Program-made: the position numbers and the translations under genes | NCBI GenBank assembly: GCA_013399895.1 | Contig: VXBA01005741.1 | Span: 465,749-529,748, forward strand | Direction: 5' to 3' | DNA: 64,000 bases | Origin: Serilophus lunatus | Taxonomy: Eukaryota > Chordata > Aves > Passeriformes > Eurylaimidae | Shown here: positions 14,301 to 24,300 of the stretch, one piece after another | How the letters are laid out: every line of letters begins with the position of its first letter | How positions within the stretch are numbered: position 1 is the stretch's first letter | Notes under the pieces: generated by a model | Told to the model about the DNA's origin: nothing | Database searches by the model: none | Seen by the model: only the letters and a program-made list of their open reading frames with translations

Positions 14301-17300
14301 CTGGCAGTGTACTACAAGAATTTAAAAGTAAAGGCACAAAGCAAGCATGGAGCTAACGCCACTCTGAGTTTAGACAGTAGCTTAACAAGCATTTATAAAA
14401 TCATACACTTGGTTTTAGGTGACCAAATCCTACCTCAGTCTTATTTTAGGTGATCAGACCTGTGGCGCTGACCTGGAACCTTGTCCTCCCTCCCTAATGC
14501 TCTGAGGTTACTGCTGTGAATCCTGCCCCACTAATCTATCACTTTCCCTTTCAGCATCACTGACTGTCATTGCTGTAAAGGCTGTGTCCAGCATGATAAC
14601 ACTTTCTGCGAAGGGGAATATGCAGCTAACTTATTCTATTTTCTATATCATGATTGTTTTAATGGCAAGTTCTTGTGCTTTCCAAGTCAAGTAAGTGAGA
14701 TTCCACTTATCTCCTAGTCTATGTACACATTTTATCTGTCAGGTTTTTTTCATACTGATACAAATTGCATTATAAGGGAAAAAAATTCCTGGTAGAGCAT
14801 TGACAGATGTATTTGTTGCCTCCCGCTGATTGTATCGTTTATCTAGGCTTTATTTCTTAATTTATAATTGATATAGATGCTACCTCCTCTCTTTATCACC
14901 TTCTAAAAGGTTTTCCCAAATTTATTTGTCTAGTTTTGGCACAAGTCTTAACTCATTAAATTAAATTTATATTTGTGTAATCATTTGGGGGTTACTTGTG
15001 AAAACCTTCATTGCTGAATAATAAAATGGCCATGTTTATCCTCGTTATGCATCTGTTTTCCCCAGCTTTATGTCACCAGTCAGACTGAAGAAGAGAGTTT
15101 ATCCCAACTTTCTCCCTGCTTCTGCTAAATCTGCATGTTGCATTTTTCTATCCTATATGTCTGTACCTTTCTAGGAAATAGTTAACCTTTGGTGTGCAAC
15201 AGACATCCAGTTTTTCCCTGCAGGCCTCTGGTCTGTTAAGTGATTGGTTTATGTTGCCTTTGCAGATTGCTGGGGATGGCAGCATGGTAAAATGTAACTG
15301 AACAGAGCGTCTGTTCCCTTAATGCCTGTCCCCCTGCTTCAGGTGCTGATAACATCATTCAGTACTCTCATCTAGACTGCTCCAGTGTGAGCCTGAGTAT
15401 TTAGTTGCATGATTATTTTCCAGTAGAAGAGCCAACCCAGCTTTTTCATGGCAGAACATACCATTCCCATGTGGGATGAGAAAGTCCATGCATTATTATG
15501 CAGTGACTCTCCATGGCTGACTCAGGAACTCCCCTGTAATAGATTATAGAGTGATTTACATCCAGCTTGTCTTCCCTGAGAGAACAGCTCTGTGCATTTA
15601 AAATAGGAAATAAGAGCTTGGTAGATAGGAAGCTGCTGAATTATCCTCTCTGTCTTGCCAATTTTTCTTTTTTTTTTTTTGCTGGGCCGAAATTAAAACA
15701 GAAGTGAAATGTGCCCATTTCATTCCCTAGGATCAGTGTCTCTTTTCTCTCTTGGATGCATTTTCTAATGAGGACACTGCTGTCAGTCTAAATCTTTAAT
15801 TTTATTTGTTTCCTCTCTTATTTTATTTGACTGTCATGTTAGCTCAGAACAGCCTGTGCTGGAACAATCTCCTGGATCCAGTGCTGGGCCTTGATATCAG
15901 TGTTTTAGTCCTTGTGACCAAGTTTGTTGCAAATGGGAGAAAATAATGAGGTGTTTTCAATGACTTCAAAATCCTGACTATCCTGTGGATATGTAGGATT
16001 TCTTTATTTTTAAAGCACCATGGAGACTGTTCAACAGTTGCTAAAATAACCATGCAATTACTTTAATGGCTAAAACAGATCCAAGCTTGGATTTTTACTG
16101 TATACTTATATTGTACCAGTGAAACATTTAAGTGTGGTTCTTTTTATAAGTTTGAATATACTTTGCAGACCCCTGATTTTTCTCTTTTGGTCTGAAATGC
16201 ACCATTCACATAACAGAGTATCTGCTGCTGCATCCACAAGTTCACACCCATTATTCATCACTCTGTGGGTAGATGTTGATGGCTGTTGTCTCTATACAAG
16301 TGGTTAATTGCTTTGCCTTTTTCATCTGCTGATGCAGACTGTACAGGCTACTCCATGGCCACCGTGTAGGTCCTGCAGGTCTGTGTACAGTATCTGCCCC
16401 TGTGGTCCTGCCCACTCTTGCTCACGATTCTGGTGAGGATTCATGTTGCCTTTCTGAAGAGCAGAGCAGAGATTTTCCAACCCGAGGAGCACAGGATTGG
16501 AGCCATTTTCCTGGACTTTCCCGGCAGGACAGAGTGTTTCTGGGGTGTGATTGCATGGATAAGCATACAAATAGTGCTTCAGCCAAGCTGGATAGAGCAG
16601 CAGTAGCACTGTGGACTTCAGCAAAGTGAAAAGGTTCCTACAAGAACCCACATGTTCATGTCCATGCTGTAAATATACCCTTACACAACCTGTTTAAATT
16701 AGAGCAACTTGTCCCTGGCTGCTTGCGAGCAGCACTGCTTCCAAGAATCGATGCAGGCCATAAGAAATAATACTCTAGCATTCCTTCCTTATCTGTGGCA
16801 GACAAAATTTTTCCAAGAATGCTTCAAAAAAATGTCCATTGACAGCCTATGGCCAGAAGAATCTGTGCCAATCATCTTGTTTTCACCTATTTGTTTGTAA
16901 TCTGCAGAGTCAAAATCAGAAAGTAAATTCAATACACATATGCTATTCAGGGCTATGTGCTATTGTGGTAAGAAACGGTCACACTTATTGTTAAACTGAC
17001 ATAAAATGGCTTAATGTAACTTAAAGTGCAAGGAACCTCCTGTAGACATCGGGTGTAATAACATTTGCCTTGCAGGTTTTTGAATCAAGCAGTGCATCTG
17101 TATGAAGCAACAGCAGTTGTGCCCATTAATTTTGTGTTCTTCACCACCAGTGCCATCATTTCAGGTTTGTTTCTGGCCTTCTACCTCTACAGAATGATTT
17201 TTAACCAACATATTTTCGAGAATGACTGCCTGTGAACAGGTATTAAAACCAGTCATGGTTTTTGTCTTCACAAAAATAAGTTTTTCCTAAGTCATAGGTG

Positions 17301-20300
17301 TTTAAGTTCTGAAAAGCAAATAAATTTACAACATTTGAAGCAAAATAAATGGCATAGAAATTGGAACTAAATTATCTTTAAGGTCGCCTCCAACCCAAAA
17401 CTATTTTCTATGAAAAATAATCAAATTCTATCTTGCTGGCTTACTAGAATTACATACATTTATCCTAGCCTCATCTTGACATCCAGTAAATGCGTTTACC
17501 ATGTGCACACCAGCCTGTCTGTATAGGAACTGGTAGAGTAATATTAATGACCTGGCAAACTACTCAAATGACAACCAGCTGTGCTTCATAGTAGTTAACG
17601 TATATTCCGCTTCAGAAGGTGGAATTCTGGGTTAAGTGAAGGAAATAAAATGACTCCAAAGACTTTTTAAGCATTTAACATTTTATTCTGGGTGAGAACT
17701 TTGAACTCAGTGTTGTTAAAGGGGGACTTGCAACTCTTGGAAATGGTGCGCAGCATAAGAACATGAGCAGGGAGGACTAATAAGATGCTGTATCAGCAAT
17801 GAGCCAAAATGTTCGTGTTGTTAGAACATTTATGACTCATTTTAACACACGCTGGGGGCTTTCCTGTCATTGCTGAGCAGAGTTTCTCATGCAGAGTTTC
17901 TCATGCAGAGCTGCCATTAATGAGAAGGGGAGTTAGCTTCACGCACAGATTGCCTCAGCACCTGTGTTAGAAGAGACCTACACTTTGTGACTGGGAGACT
18001 TGTGCCAAAAAGGGATTGCATTCCTATGACCATATGGAGAGTTTGGCCTCATGCCTCCTTAAAAGATCAAGTACCTATTCAGGAATGGCTTAATAGCTTT
18101 GAGACTGGATGCACATGCATTTGCACCAGGTTAGTTAAACCCATGTAGGGCTTAGAAGAACAATCTCCGCTGAGTCTTGCTGGGATGCTCATAGAAGTTA
18201 TCTTGTCTCATGGTTCCCTCATCCCCGGTTACAGCCTTTGAAGACCCAGTCACACTTCAGCTGTGCTGGTTCACATTCTGGCACTTCAAAGCAGAATGCT
18301 CATCACTGGTTAAAGCTAATATATTTGGCTGTTAATCGGGGCAGCTGAGATCCAGATATGCATCTGGTTCTCTCACCTTCACTACAGAGGTGCTAATTCC
18401 TGGAAGAGGGTGACCAGAAAGAGCTAGTGATCCCTTCAGCCAGAAAGATTTGGCAAACTTGGCTGCTGGAACCCTTAACTTGGTGTAAACATCAGGGACA
18501 CAGTTACTGAAAATCTGTTCCCAGTTGGAGCTAAGATATCCACATGGTCTGTTGGAGTAGCTTAACAAAATCCATGAAGAACCTCTTAGCTATAATGGTA
18601 TGTCTCTGCTTGTGAATAAGACCTTGAGTTTGACCTGCATAAAAACTGTTGCTGAGAATGCAAAAAATACGTGCATCTGTGCAGTTACTAACCCAGCATG
18701 TGTTCCAACCTGATTGACTAAATCTTCACCAGTCCCATGCAGTATCTTGAGAAAGCCTAGATTATGGAATATAGGCACACAAAGTGAACACATCACAATG
18801 TGTATTAATACCTTATTTGGGATTTTTTTGCTCCGTTTAAGTATGACACTGCTCCTGACCCTCCCAGCTGTAATTCATATCACTTGGAAGCCAGTCAAGA
18901 TCTGCAATTCTTGTTTTTGTCACATTCCAGGAGTCATATTTTATCGGGAATTCCAAAGTGCAGCTTTACTGAGCATGTTCATGTTTCTTTTTGGGTAAGT
19001 ATATTAGCCTAAAATCTGCACTAACATTTGTATTGAAATGGCATTGCCTAGTGGAATCCCTTTTTTTCTCAGTAAGAAGAAACCTGTCCTGTTATTAAAG
19101 TATTATGGAATAGCCATTATAGTAGGATAAAAAAAAACACTAAAAGAAGATTGATGTCTATGCTTTGGGAGTTTGGAGGCCTGATTTGGAATCCAAATAT
19201 GTGAAAATGTAAGATACTTATGAACTACTAATCTCATGATATAATGAAAAACCAGCAGCATGTCTTCCTCCAACAGGAAGGAGAAATCTCTACTCTCCAT
19301 CAAATATCAAGTTATACAGGGTACTTTTACAACTATGAGACATCTCCTCCCATGTTACCTTCTATTTGTGTGTCTGATTGGTCTTTGCTGCAGCTAGGCA
19401 TGGGCAACTATATGAGCTGTTTGCTTATGAGGGAGTACTATAGTAAATCTCCCACACCTTCCTGTGTCAAGAAAGACAGTGTACCTGCAGAAAAATTCAG
19501 AGCACACTAAATAAATTTTTTAAGAATGGCCTCAGTGTTGTATGAGCAGGAACCTTCCGCTGGCTCTTAGCACCGTAACAACTCTTGGGAGTGGTGACAG
19601 TTACTTGGTAATGGGTGTGAGATGTTTAAAATCCCCTCACAGAACTGTTGGAGGCGTCTTGCCACAGCGAATAGATGGGGCTGATAGCTACAGACATCTT
19701 TGTCTCCTGCAGTTGGGCTAGAGTAGGTACACACAACTGCTATCTTGTTTGACTGCTGGAAAAGAGACAAAAAAATGGACATAAGCAACCACATATTTGG
19801 CAGATAGAAATTAGAGGTCATGTGTCCAACACAGAGCAGATAGAAGATTTGTCCAACCATAGCAGTTTTTCATTGCTTCTGGCTTAGAGCTTGCCCCTGA
19901 GACACACAGTCAAATGAGAAAAACAACAGAGATGTCAATTGCCTGCAGCTAGAGCGAGTTGCCAATAAAATTGCACATGCTAGAATGCCAGCTTGGATGC
20001 TCTGTGAAGATTTGCTCAGGGATTCAAATGTTGTGATCTCACGCTCACAGTCATTTGATTAGATATATATGGCTGAAAGTGTAATTTTGGCTGTGGAGCC
20101 TTTAGAACAGCTTCAAAGGCAAAAAAATAGACTGAAAGAAAGTCCAAGATGAATTTCTAGAGTTGCCAGGAAGAAGTGTTTCTTTATAGACTCAGCCACT
20201 TAGGTTTGGAAGTCCTTGAAAAAGAAACATTGAAAGAAATTCTCAACTCAGATGCACTGAAGTTTTTCTAATGATACTATGCCACTGTTATTTTGCAGGT

Positions 20301-20799
20301 GTCTCCTGTCTTTTCTTGGTGTGTTCATAATTGCAAGAAATAAAAAAGAAGAGCATTTACAAATTCATTTTATTGACTGTGGACATATTCCTGGTAAGTA
20401 GGGCTTTTGTTCTCTCTCTGTTTAAATGAGATATCAGACAATGGGATGGCCTAGGAGAATTGAGTCACAAATGTGCTCTAGTCATATTTAATAAGTATAC
20501 TGTTCCCTTAATTTCTATTCCTGCTCCCAACAGATTTTTCAAAGAATTTTTCAGAGTTTTTCCAAGCTATTGTTACAATCAGTCAAATGAAAACAATGAT
20601 TACTGGAGCAAAGAATGTTTAAATGATGGATTGGTGGGGGATTTATTTTATTAAAATTCTTTACGGAGTTCTTGTTTTTCCCTTGTCTCACCACATTTCC
20701 TTAGGACAAAAACTGACAGGCAAAATACAACCAGATTCTCACAGTTCATGCTATGGCACACTGAATAAGGAAGATGACTCAATGAAAAGTCAAAGCTAA
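2282..20799 (+). CDS. NIPAL2: NIPA-like domain containing 2, partial gene (last 8 coding exons)
   Basis: This span covers the 3' part of a spliced gene for a NIPA-family (SLC57, drug/metabolite transporter fold) multi-pass membrane protein. The family is linked to Mg2+ transport; NIPAL2's own substrate is not settled. Exons are 2282-2341, 4319-4440, 10419-10515, 14555-14690, 17076-17164, 18931-18994, 20299-20393 and 20705-20799. All are flanked by AG/GT, and they join in frame to about 252 codons ending in TAA. Recognisable pieces include GIYLLVTFAPNV, IIIFCILLYFYKRK, VIAVKAVSSM, VPINFVFFTTSAI, FYREFQSAALLSM and SFLGVFIIARN, in the order found in vertebrate NIPAL2. The hydrophobic stretches give about six membrane helices and a short polar C-tail. 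The N-terminal exons are missing because the window starts inside the gene. The convergent neighbour POP1 supports the identity. Confidence 0.93.
2342..4318 (+). other. NIPAL2: NIPAL2 intron A-B
   Basis: A 2.0-kb intron with a GTAAGT donor and a TTTTCTTTGAAG acceptor. I see no gene, named repeat or RNA inside it. Confidence 0.8.
4319..4440 (+). CDS. NIPAL2: NIPAL2 coding exon B
   Basis: This 122-nt exon begins with two bases completing a glycine and ends on a full codon before GTGAGT. It encodes GTLAITGIYLLVTFAPNV, a membrane helix with the conserved FAPN exit, then a polar loop and the start of the next helix (NYLVSWPFLVYS). The acceptor choice at 4319 is the one that keeps the frame with exon A. 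Confidence 0.93.
5338..5396. repeat. Head-to-tail duplication of a 29/30-bp unit
   Basis: Two adjacent copies start with CTCTCTTTCAATTT and end with CATTTTAAA, at 5338-5366 and 5367-5396. They differ by a few bases in the middle T-rich part. This is a small local duplication inside a NIPAL2 intron. Confidence 0.8.
8735..8845. repeat. A/C-rich low-complexity tract
   Basis: About 110 bp made almost only of A and C, with stretches such as AAACAAACAAACAAA and AACAAAACAAAACCCC. This is degenerate (AAAC)n simple repeat inside a NIPAL2 intron. Confidence 0.85.
10419..10515 (+). CDS. NIPAL2: NIPAL2 coding exon C
   Basis: This 97-nt exon encodes ILEIIIFCILLYFYKRK, a membrane helix closed by a basic cytosolic-type end, followed by AVKHIVVLLMMVALL, the next helix. 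It starts on a codon boundary after TTTTCAG and ends with one base before GTAAGA. The pattern is strongly conserved in NIPAL2. Confidence 0.94.
10516..14554 (+). other. NIPAL2: NIPAL2 intron C-D
   Basis: A 4.0-kb intron with a GTAAGA donor and a CCCTTTCAG acceptor. It contains a 149-codon open frame at 11630-12079 that I judge to be chance. No named repeat was seen apart from a short A/C-rich run near 12937-12960. Confidence 0.78.
14555..14690 (+). CDS. NIPAL2: NIPAL2 coding exon D
   Basis: This 136-nt exon encodes SLTVIAVKAVSSMITLS, then LTYSIFYIMIVLMASSCAF, two hydrophobic segments. The VKAVSSM motif is a family hallmark. It enters after CTTTCAG completing an alanine codon and leaves with AA before GTAAGT. 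Confidence 0.95.
14691..17075 (+). other. NIPAL2: NIPAL2 intron D-E
   Basis: A 2.4-kb intron with a GTAAGT donor and a GCCTTGCAG acceptor. I see no gene or named repeat in it. Confidence 0.8.
17076..17164 (+). CDS. NIPAL2: NIPAL2 coding exon E
   Basis: This 89-nt exon encodes FLNQAVHLYEATAVVPINF, then VFFTTSAIIS. The VPINFVFFTTSAI segment is the most conserved helix of the family. The acceptor is TTGCAG. The donor is G|GTTTGT, weaker than the other donors of this gene. Reading through it stays open for 23 more codons (see findings). Confidence 0.94.
17362..17414 (+). mobile_element. CR1 LINE 3'-end remnant
   Basis: The stretch reads GGAACTAAATTATCTTTAAG, then CCTCCAACCCAAAACTATT and TTCTATGA. 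This is the characteristic 3' tail of avian CR1 (GGAACTAGATGATCTTTAAG ... CCAACCCAAACCATTCTATGA). Only about 50 bp remain, with several substitutions. Confidence 0.65.
17877..17904. repeat. 14-bp tandem duplication
   Basis: GCAGAGTTTCTCAT occurs twice head to tail and is followed by a partial third GCAGAG. No function is implied. Confidence 0.85.
18931..18994 (+). CDS. NIPAL2: NIPAL2 coding exon F
   Basis: This 64-nt exon encodes VIFYREFQSAALLSMFMFLF. It holds the conserved FYxEF motif and the next helix. The acceptor is CACATTCCAG, and the donor is GG|GTAAGT, whose read-through stops at once. Confidence 0.93.
18995..20298 (+). other. NIPAL2: NIPAL2 intron F-G
   Basis: A 1.3-kb intron with a GTAAGT donor and a TTATTTTGCAG acceptor. 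I see no gene or named repeat in it. Confidence 0.8.
20299..20393 (+). CDS. NIPAL2: NIPAL2 coding exon G
   Basis: This 95-nt exon encodes CLLSFLGVFIIARNKKEEHL, the last membrane helix followed by a charged cytosolic stretch, then QIHFIDCGHIP. The acceptor is TTTGCAG and the donor is G|GTAAGT. Confidence 0.94.
20705..20799 (+). CDS. NIPAL2: NIPAL2 last coding exon H with stop codon
   Basis: This 95-nt coding part starts after TTTCCTTAG and encodes QKLTGKIQPDSHSSCYGTL, then NKEDDSMKSQS and TAA at 20797-20799. It is a polar, serine-rich C-terminal tail without membrane segments. The SYGTL-like motif is typical of NIPAL2 tails. The exon continues into the 3' UTR. Confidence 0.92.
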
Positions 20800-21385
20800 A
20801 AGAAGAAAGCACCTTACATGCCAATTATCAGGAGGAACACCACTGGAACAAGGAGCAGCAGCAGCTTTTTGTTGAACATATTCAAGTATACATTGAACTC
20901 TTGTATGTTGATGAGTCATAGCATTATTTAATCCTGATTAATTTATCATTATTGTACAAAATGTTTTCTAAAGATAAAAGAAACCTTAAGAAAAACTAAA
21001 TAACCATTAATGAAACAGAATAGTCTCCTAGTATAAATGCCTCTTGGGCATAGTTTTGGAGTCTTAATTGCCTTAAAATGCAAAGAGGTACAGAACAGGA
21101 TCATAAAAATTCCTCTTTGAAACTCCTTAGATCTGTGTAGATGTTTAAAGACAAAGGTGGGAAATGAGGATTTTCATAAGTGACTTCAAAGTATTCTGCT
21201 GTATGTACAACACCTTTTAAATCAGTTCCTTCCTGTTCAGGAATCAAAACTGTGGACATACATACAGTAGACACAAATAGATGCACACAAAGAATTTTGT
21301 ATTTTATGCAGAGGGACAATCCTGATTATCCCCTACCATCTAATTATCTTATCTTCCACAGAAATAAACACTTGTGTGAGGAGGG
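20800..21385 (+). other. NIPAL2: NIPAL2 3' UTR (end inferred)
   Basis: The sequence after the stop is AT-rich with no further coding signal. The first AATAAA after the stop is at 21363-21368, so the shortest simple 3' UTR would end near 21385. The end is inferred, and longer forms are possible. Confidence 0.45.
21363..21368 (+). terminator. NIPAL2: Candidate polyadenylation signal of NIPAL2
   Basis: AATAAA lies 564 nt after the stop codon and is the first canonical hexamer on this strand after the stop. No downstream GU-rich element is obvious enough to be certain. Confidence 0.4.
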
Positions 21386-24300
21386 AGAAGAGAGTATTTG
21401 CCATAAACATAGGCACGCTGGGGGCACATGCACACTTGGCATGTGCAGCCAAGGCCCATCGAGGGAACTATGCTTGACGGTTTACATCCTTCAAGAAGAG
21501 TCCTGTGCACTGGGCTGGACTGGACTGGGCTCTGAGACCTGTTAACATAGTCTGGCCTGAGTTTTAGCTTCTGATTTCAGCAAAAGAATGTTTTAATGAA
21601 GAAAGTCCATAGTTCTTCAGAGGAAGTTGGGTAACCATGCTCCCTCTCTTGATTTGTCTTGGAAAAGTACTCCTGAAAAAGAAAAATAGGGCAACTCTGA
21701 TTACCACTAGTAATCCTGCATGAGGAAAGACTAAAAAACGGGACACAAACAGTCATGGTAACTGTACGATTTTTCCTCCATTAAATGGTAGTGTGTCCAC
21801 ACTGATATGAAGAGCCAACAGTCATGGGAACCATGGCGATACAGGCTCTGTGTTCATATATGGGAGGTCTCAGTGTCCCTCAGTCCCAGCCTTCCAGCAA
21901 AAAAACTTCTTCAAGGCATTCATCATGGGTCCAGTTATCCCTACCTGGTAGTACTGACCCACCTCAGCCAGCACAGTGGGGGTCAGACACATCCTCTGCA
22001 TGAAAAAGTGAAAGTGCTCTTGGAAAAGATTCACGTCTTATTTAAGTTTGAATTAATCTGCAGTAATGGATAGAATGCATGTATTTTGTTTCAGTGGGAT
22101 ATGAGGAAATGAGGTGTCTTTTTTTTGTCAAATCATTTTTGATATAACTTTAAAATAGGTACAGCTGAAGATCCATAAGACAGTTTGATTTCAAATGTTC
22201 CAAAGCACACACAGAGCTGCAGTTTTTCCTGTGCAGCAATGTCCCAAGAACTAGGGCATGTGGGGACGCATGAAGTTGTTTTTCAATGTGGATCTTTTCC
22301 AGCTGACACAGGACAAGACTCTGTGTCTGCAGCTAGCTTGAATCAGCTGCCTGGCTTGGCCTTCTTTTCCCTTCTTACAACTCAAGTTCAAGTTTCTAAA
22401 GATTAAAATAAAAAAAAATTATAAAAGCACATTATTTTCACATGCTTTCTCCAGGGAGTAAGGGCATGCCTTTTTCTTTTGGAAGTCAAATTTAAGCTGC
22501 TTTCTAAGTCTCAAGTGAGAGAATATGCTAAAGATGGAAATAGAAGGCCTACGGGTTTTCATTCTGTGACCTGGGAAACAAATGAGTGAAAGGATTTTGT
22601 TTTGTTGCTTTTTTAAATGATTGGCCTTGGACATCTTTCCAAAATCTGTTTCCATGATTCAGGAGGGATGGAGGAGATAATAAAGGTTACTGGGTATAGG
22701 ATTTTCTCTTTAAAACAAGAAATTACATGTAAAAATTTGTGGCAAAAAGTTATTATTTATTTTCATTACTGCATTTCTTGAACAATCAATGCACCTTTTT
22801 TTTTTCTTCCTATGGGTTTTTACAAACATTATAAAGGTTAAAATGTTTTCTTTAAACTGTAATGTATTTGTAAGTAATTTATGGAGAAAAGTACTGCTAG
22901 GAATTATCTGCAATTAAAAGTTGTGATTTGATACGATCTTTGAGATTTGAGTACATTCCAATTAATTAATGTATTACAAGATCGGAAAAACTCAGTGATG
23001 AGAATTCATTACTGCTTTGCCAAGGAAGAGACATGACTTGTTTCAAGAATCAGTTTCTAATTCAGATCCTGCTTGCCATACTTAGGTTGCAAACACCACA
23101 GACAAATGCATGCTAAAAGAAAATCCTTTCCACTGGAATACAAAACAATCTCTGGAGCCCTTCTCTTTAATAATGAGTTATTTTCTTGTAATGTTTTTCC
23201 TGACATCAAAAATGTGAGCCAGATAATAAGCTGCAAAATTTGCACCTGCAGACTGAATTTTCCTGAGCAGATCCTACACCGGATCTGTGGAAATCAAAGC
23301 AGGGGAAGGTGTGGTGGGCAAGCAGAGCCTCATGTGGTCCCCCAGGCTTCAGCTTGGGATTTTTGACAGACCAGAACCAGCAAGACTCATTTAGCGGTTG
23401 TTCCACTGCTGGTCACACTGCAGCAAGAGATGAAGTATTAACTGGACATGGGCCTGGAAATGGGAACTTTGGAGCAGAGCAAGGCTGTTTAATTTTTGCT
23501 GTAAAATATCAGGATGCATTTAGCAAGCAGTTTCAGCTGGCAAAAACTAAGCAATCTTTGGACTGCATTTGTTTATCTGCCCATGGTAGGGGCCTGGTGT
23601 TCACCTGGCAGGCTGACTGCTTGCTCATCACTACAGTCCAGCTTCTGGCAACATCGTGTTTTGCACATTAGGCCACTGGTCACCTAAAAACCAAGGAAAG
23701 AGGCTGGACATTTTAAGGGCTTGAGTTTCTGTGCTTTGAAGCTGTGGTCTCATGAACCTGGCAAGCTGCTTGAACAGTTCAGCACTGCTAAAAGGCTCAT
23801 CCTCTTTTTCCTGGCTGTGAGGTCCTGTGGCTCTCTACGAGCCAGTTCAGCTCACCCATCCTGCAGGAGAAATCTGTGTCCTTCTCCTTGCTGAGATGGC
23901 TCTCTGAGCTGAGCCAACCAGGCTGACTGGAGCATATGGTAGGAAGGATGTAAAAAGGAGGAGAGGGAGTGAGACCTCTCTTCTTCAGGGGGAAGTATTA
24001 CATTATTTCTCTCCTTCTGAGGAGATTCTCTATACAGTGATCCCAAATGAGGTAGAGATAGGCAGCTCATAGCACCAGCAGTGTCCCAAGTTCAACTAGA
24101 AGCCCAGACACGTCTGACTATGACTGACTCTAAGGACTAATGGTTTTTATTCTCAATGACAGTTTGCCATAAGTTGTATAAACAGTGCTGGGAGGATGGA
24201 CTGAAAAGTCCATGGTCTCACCCTTGTGGCCTCTCCTTCCAATCCACTTTATGCAGGATTGTTGGTTGTTTGCAGAGAAAAATGTTGCCTCTGATAGCAC

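Larger units (their letters stand above)
17165..18930 (+). other. NIPAL2: NIPAL2 intron E-F
   Basis: A 1.8-kb intron with a GTTTGT donor and a TTCCAG acceptor. It holds an in-frame extension of exon E up to a TGA at 17233-17235, two AATAAA hexamers at 17319 and 17344, a short CR1 remnant and a 14-bp tandem repeat. Confidence 0.8.

Noticed and set aside
21180..21545. 121-codon open frame after the NIPAL2 stop
   Set aside because: It sits in the probable 3' UTR and downstream, has no family resemblance and runs past the first poly(A) hexamer.
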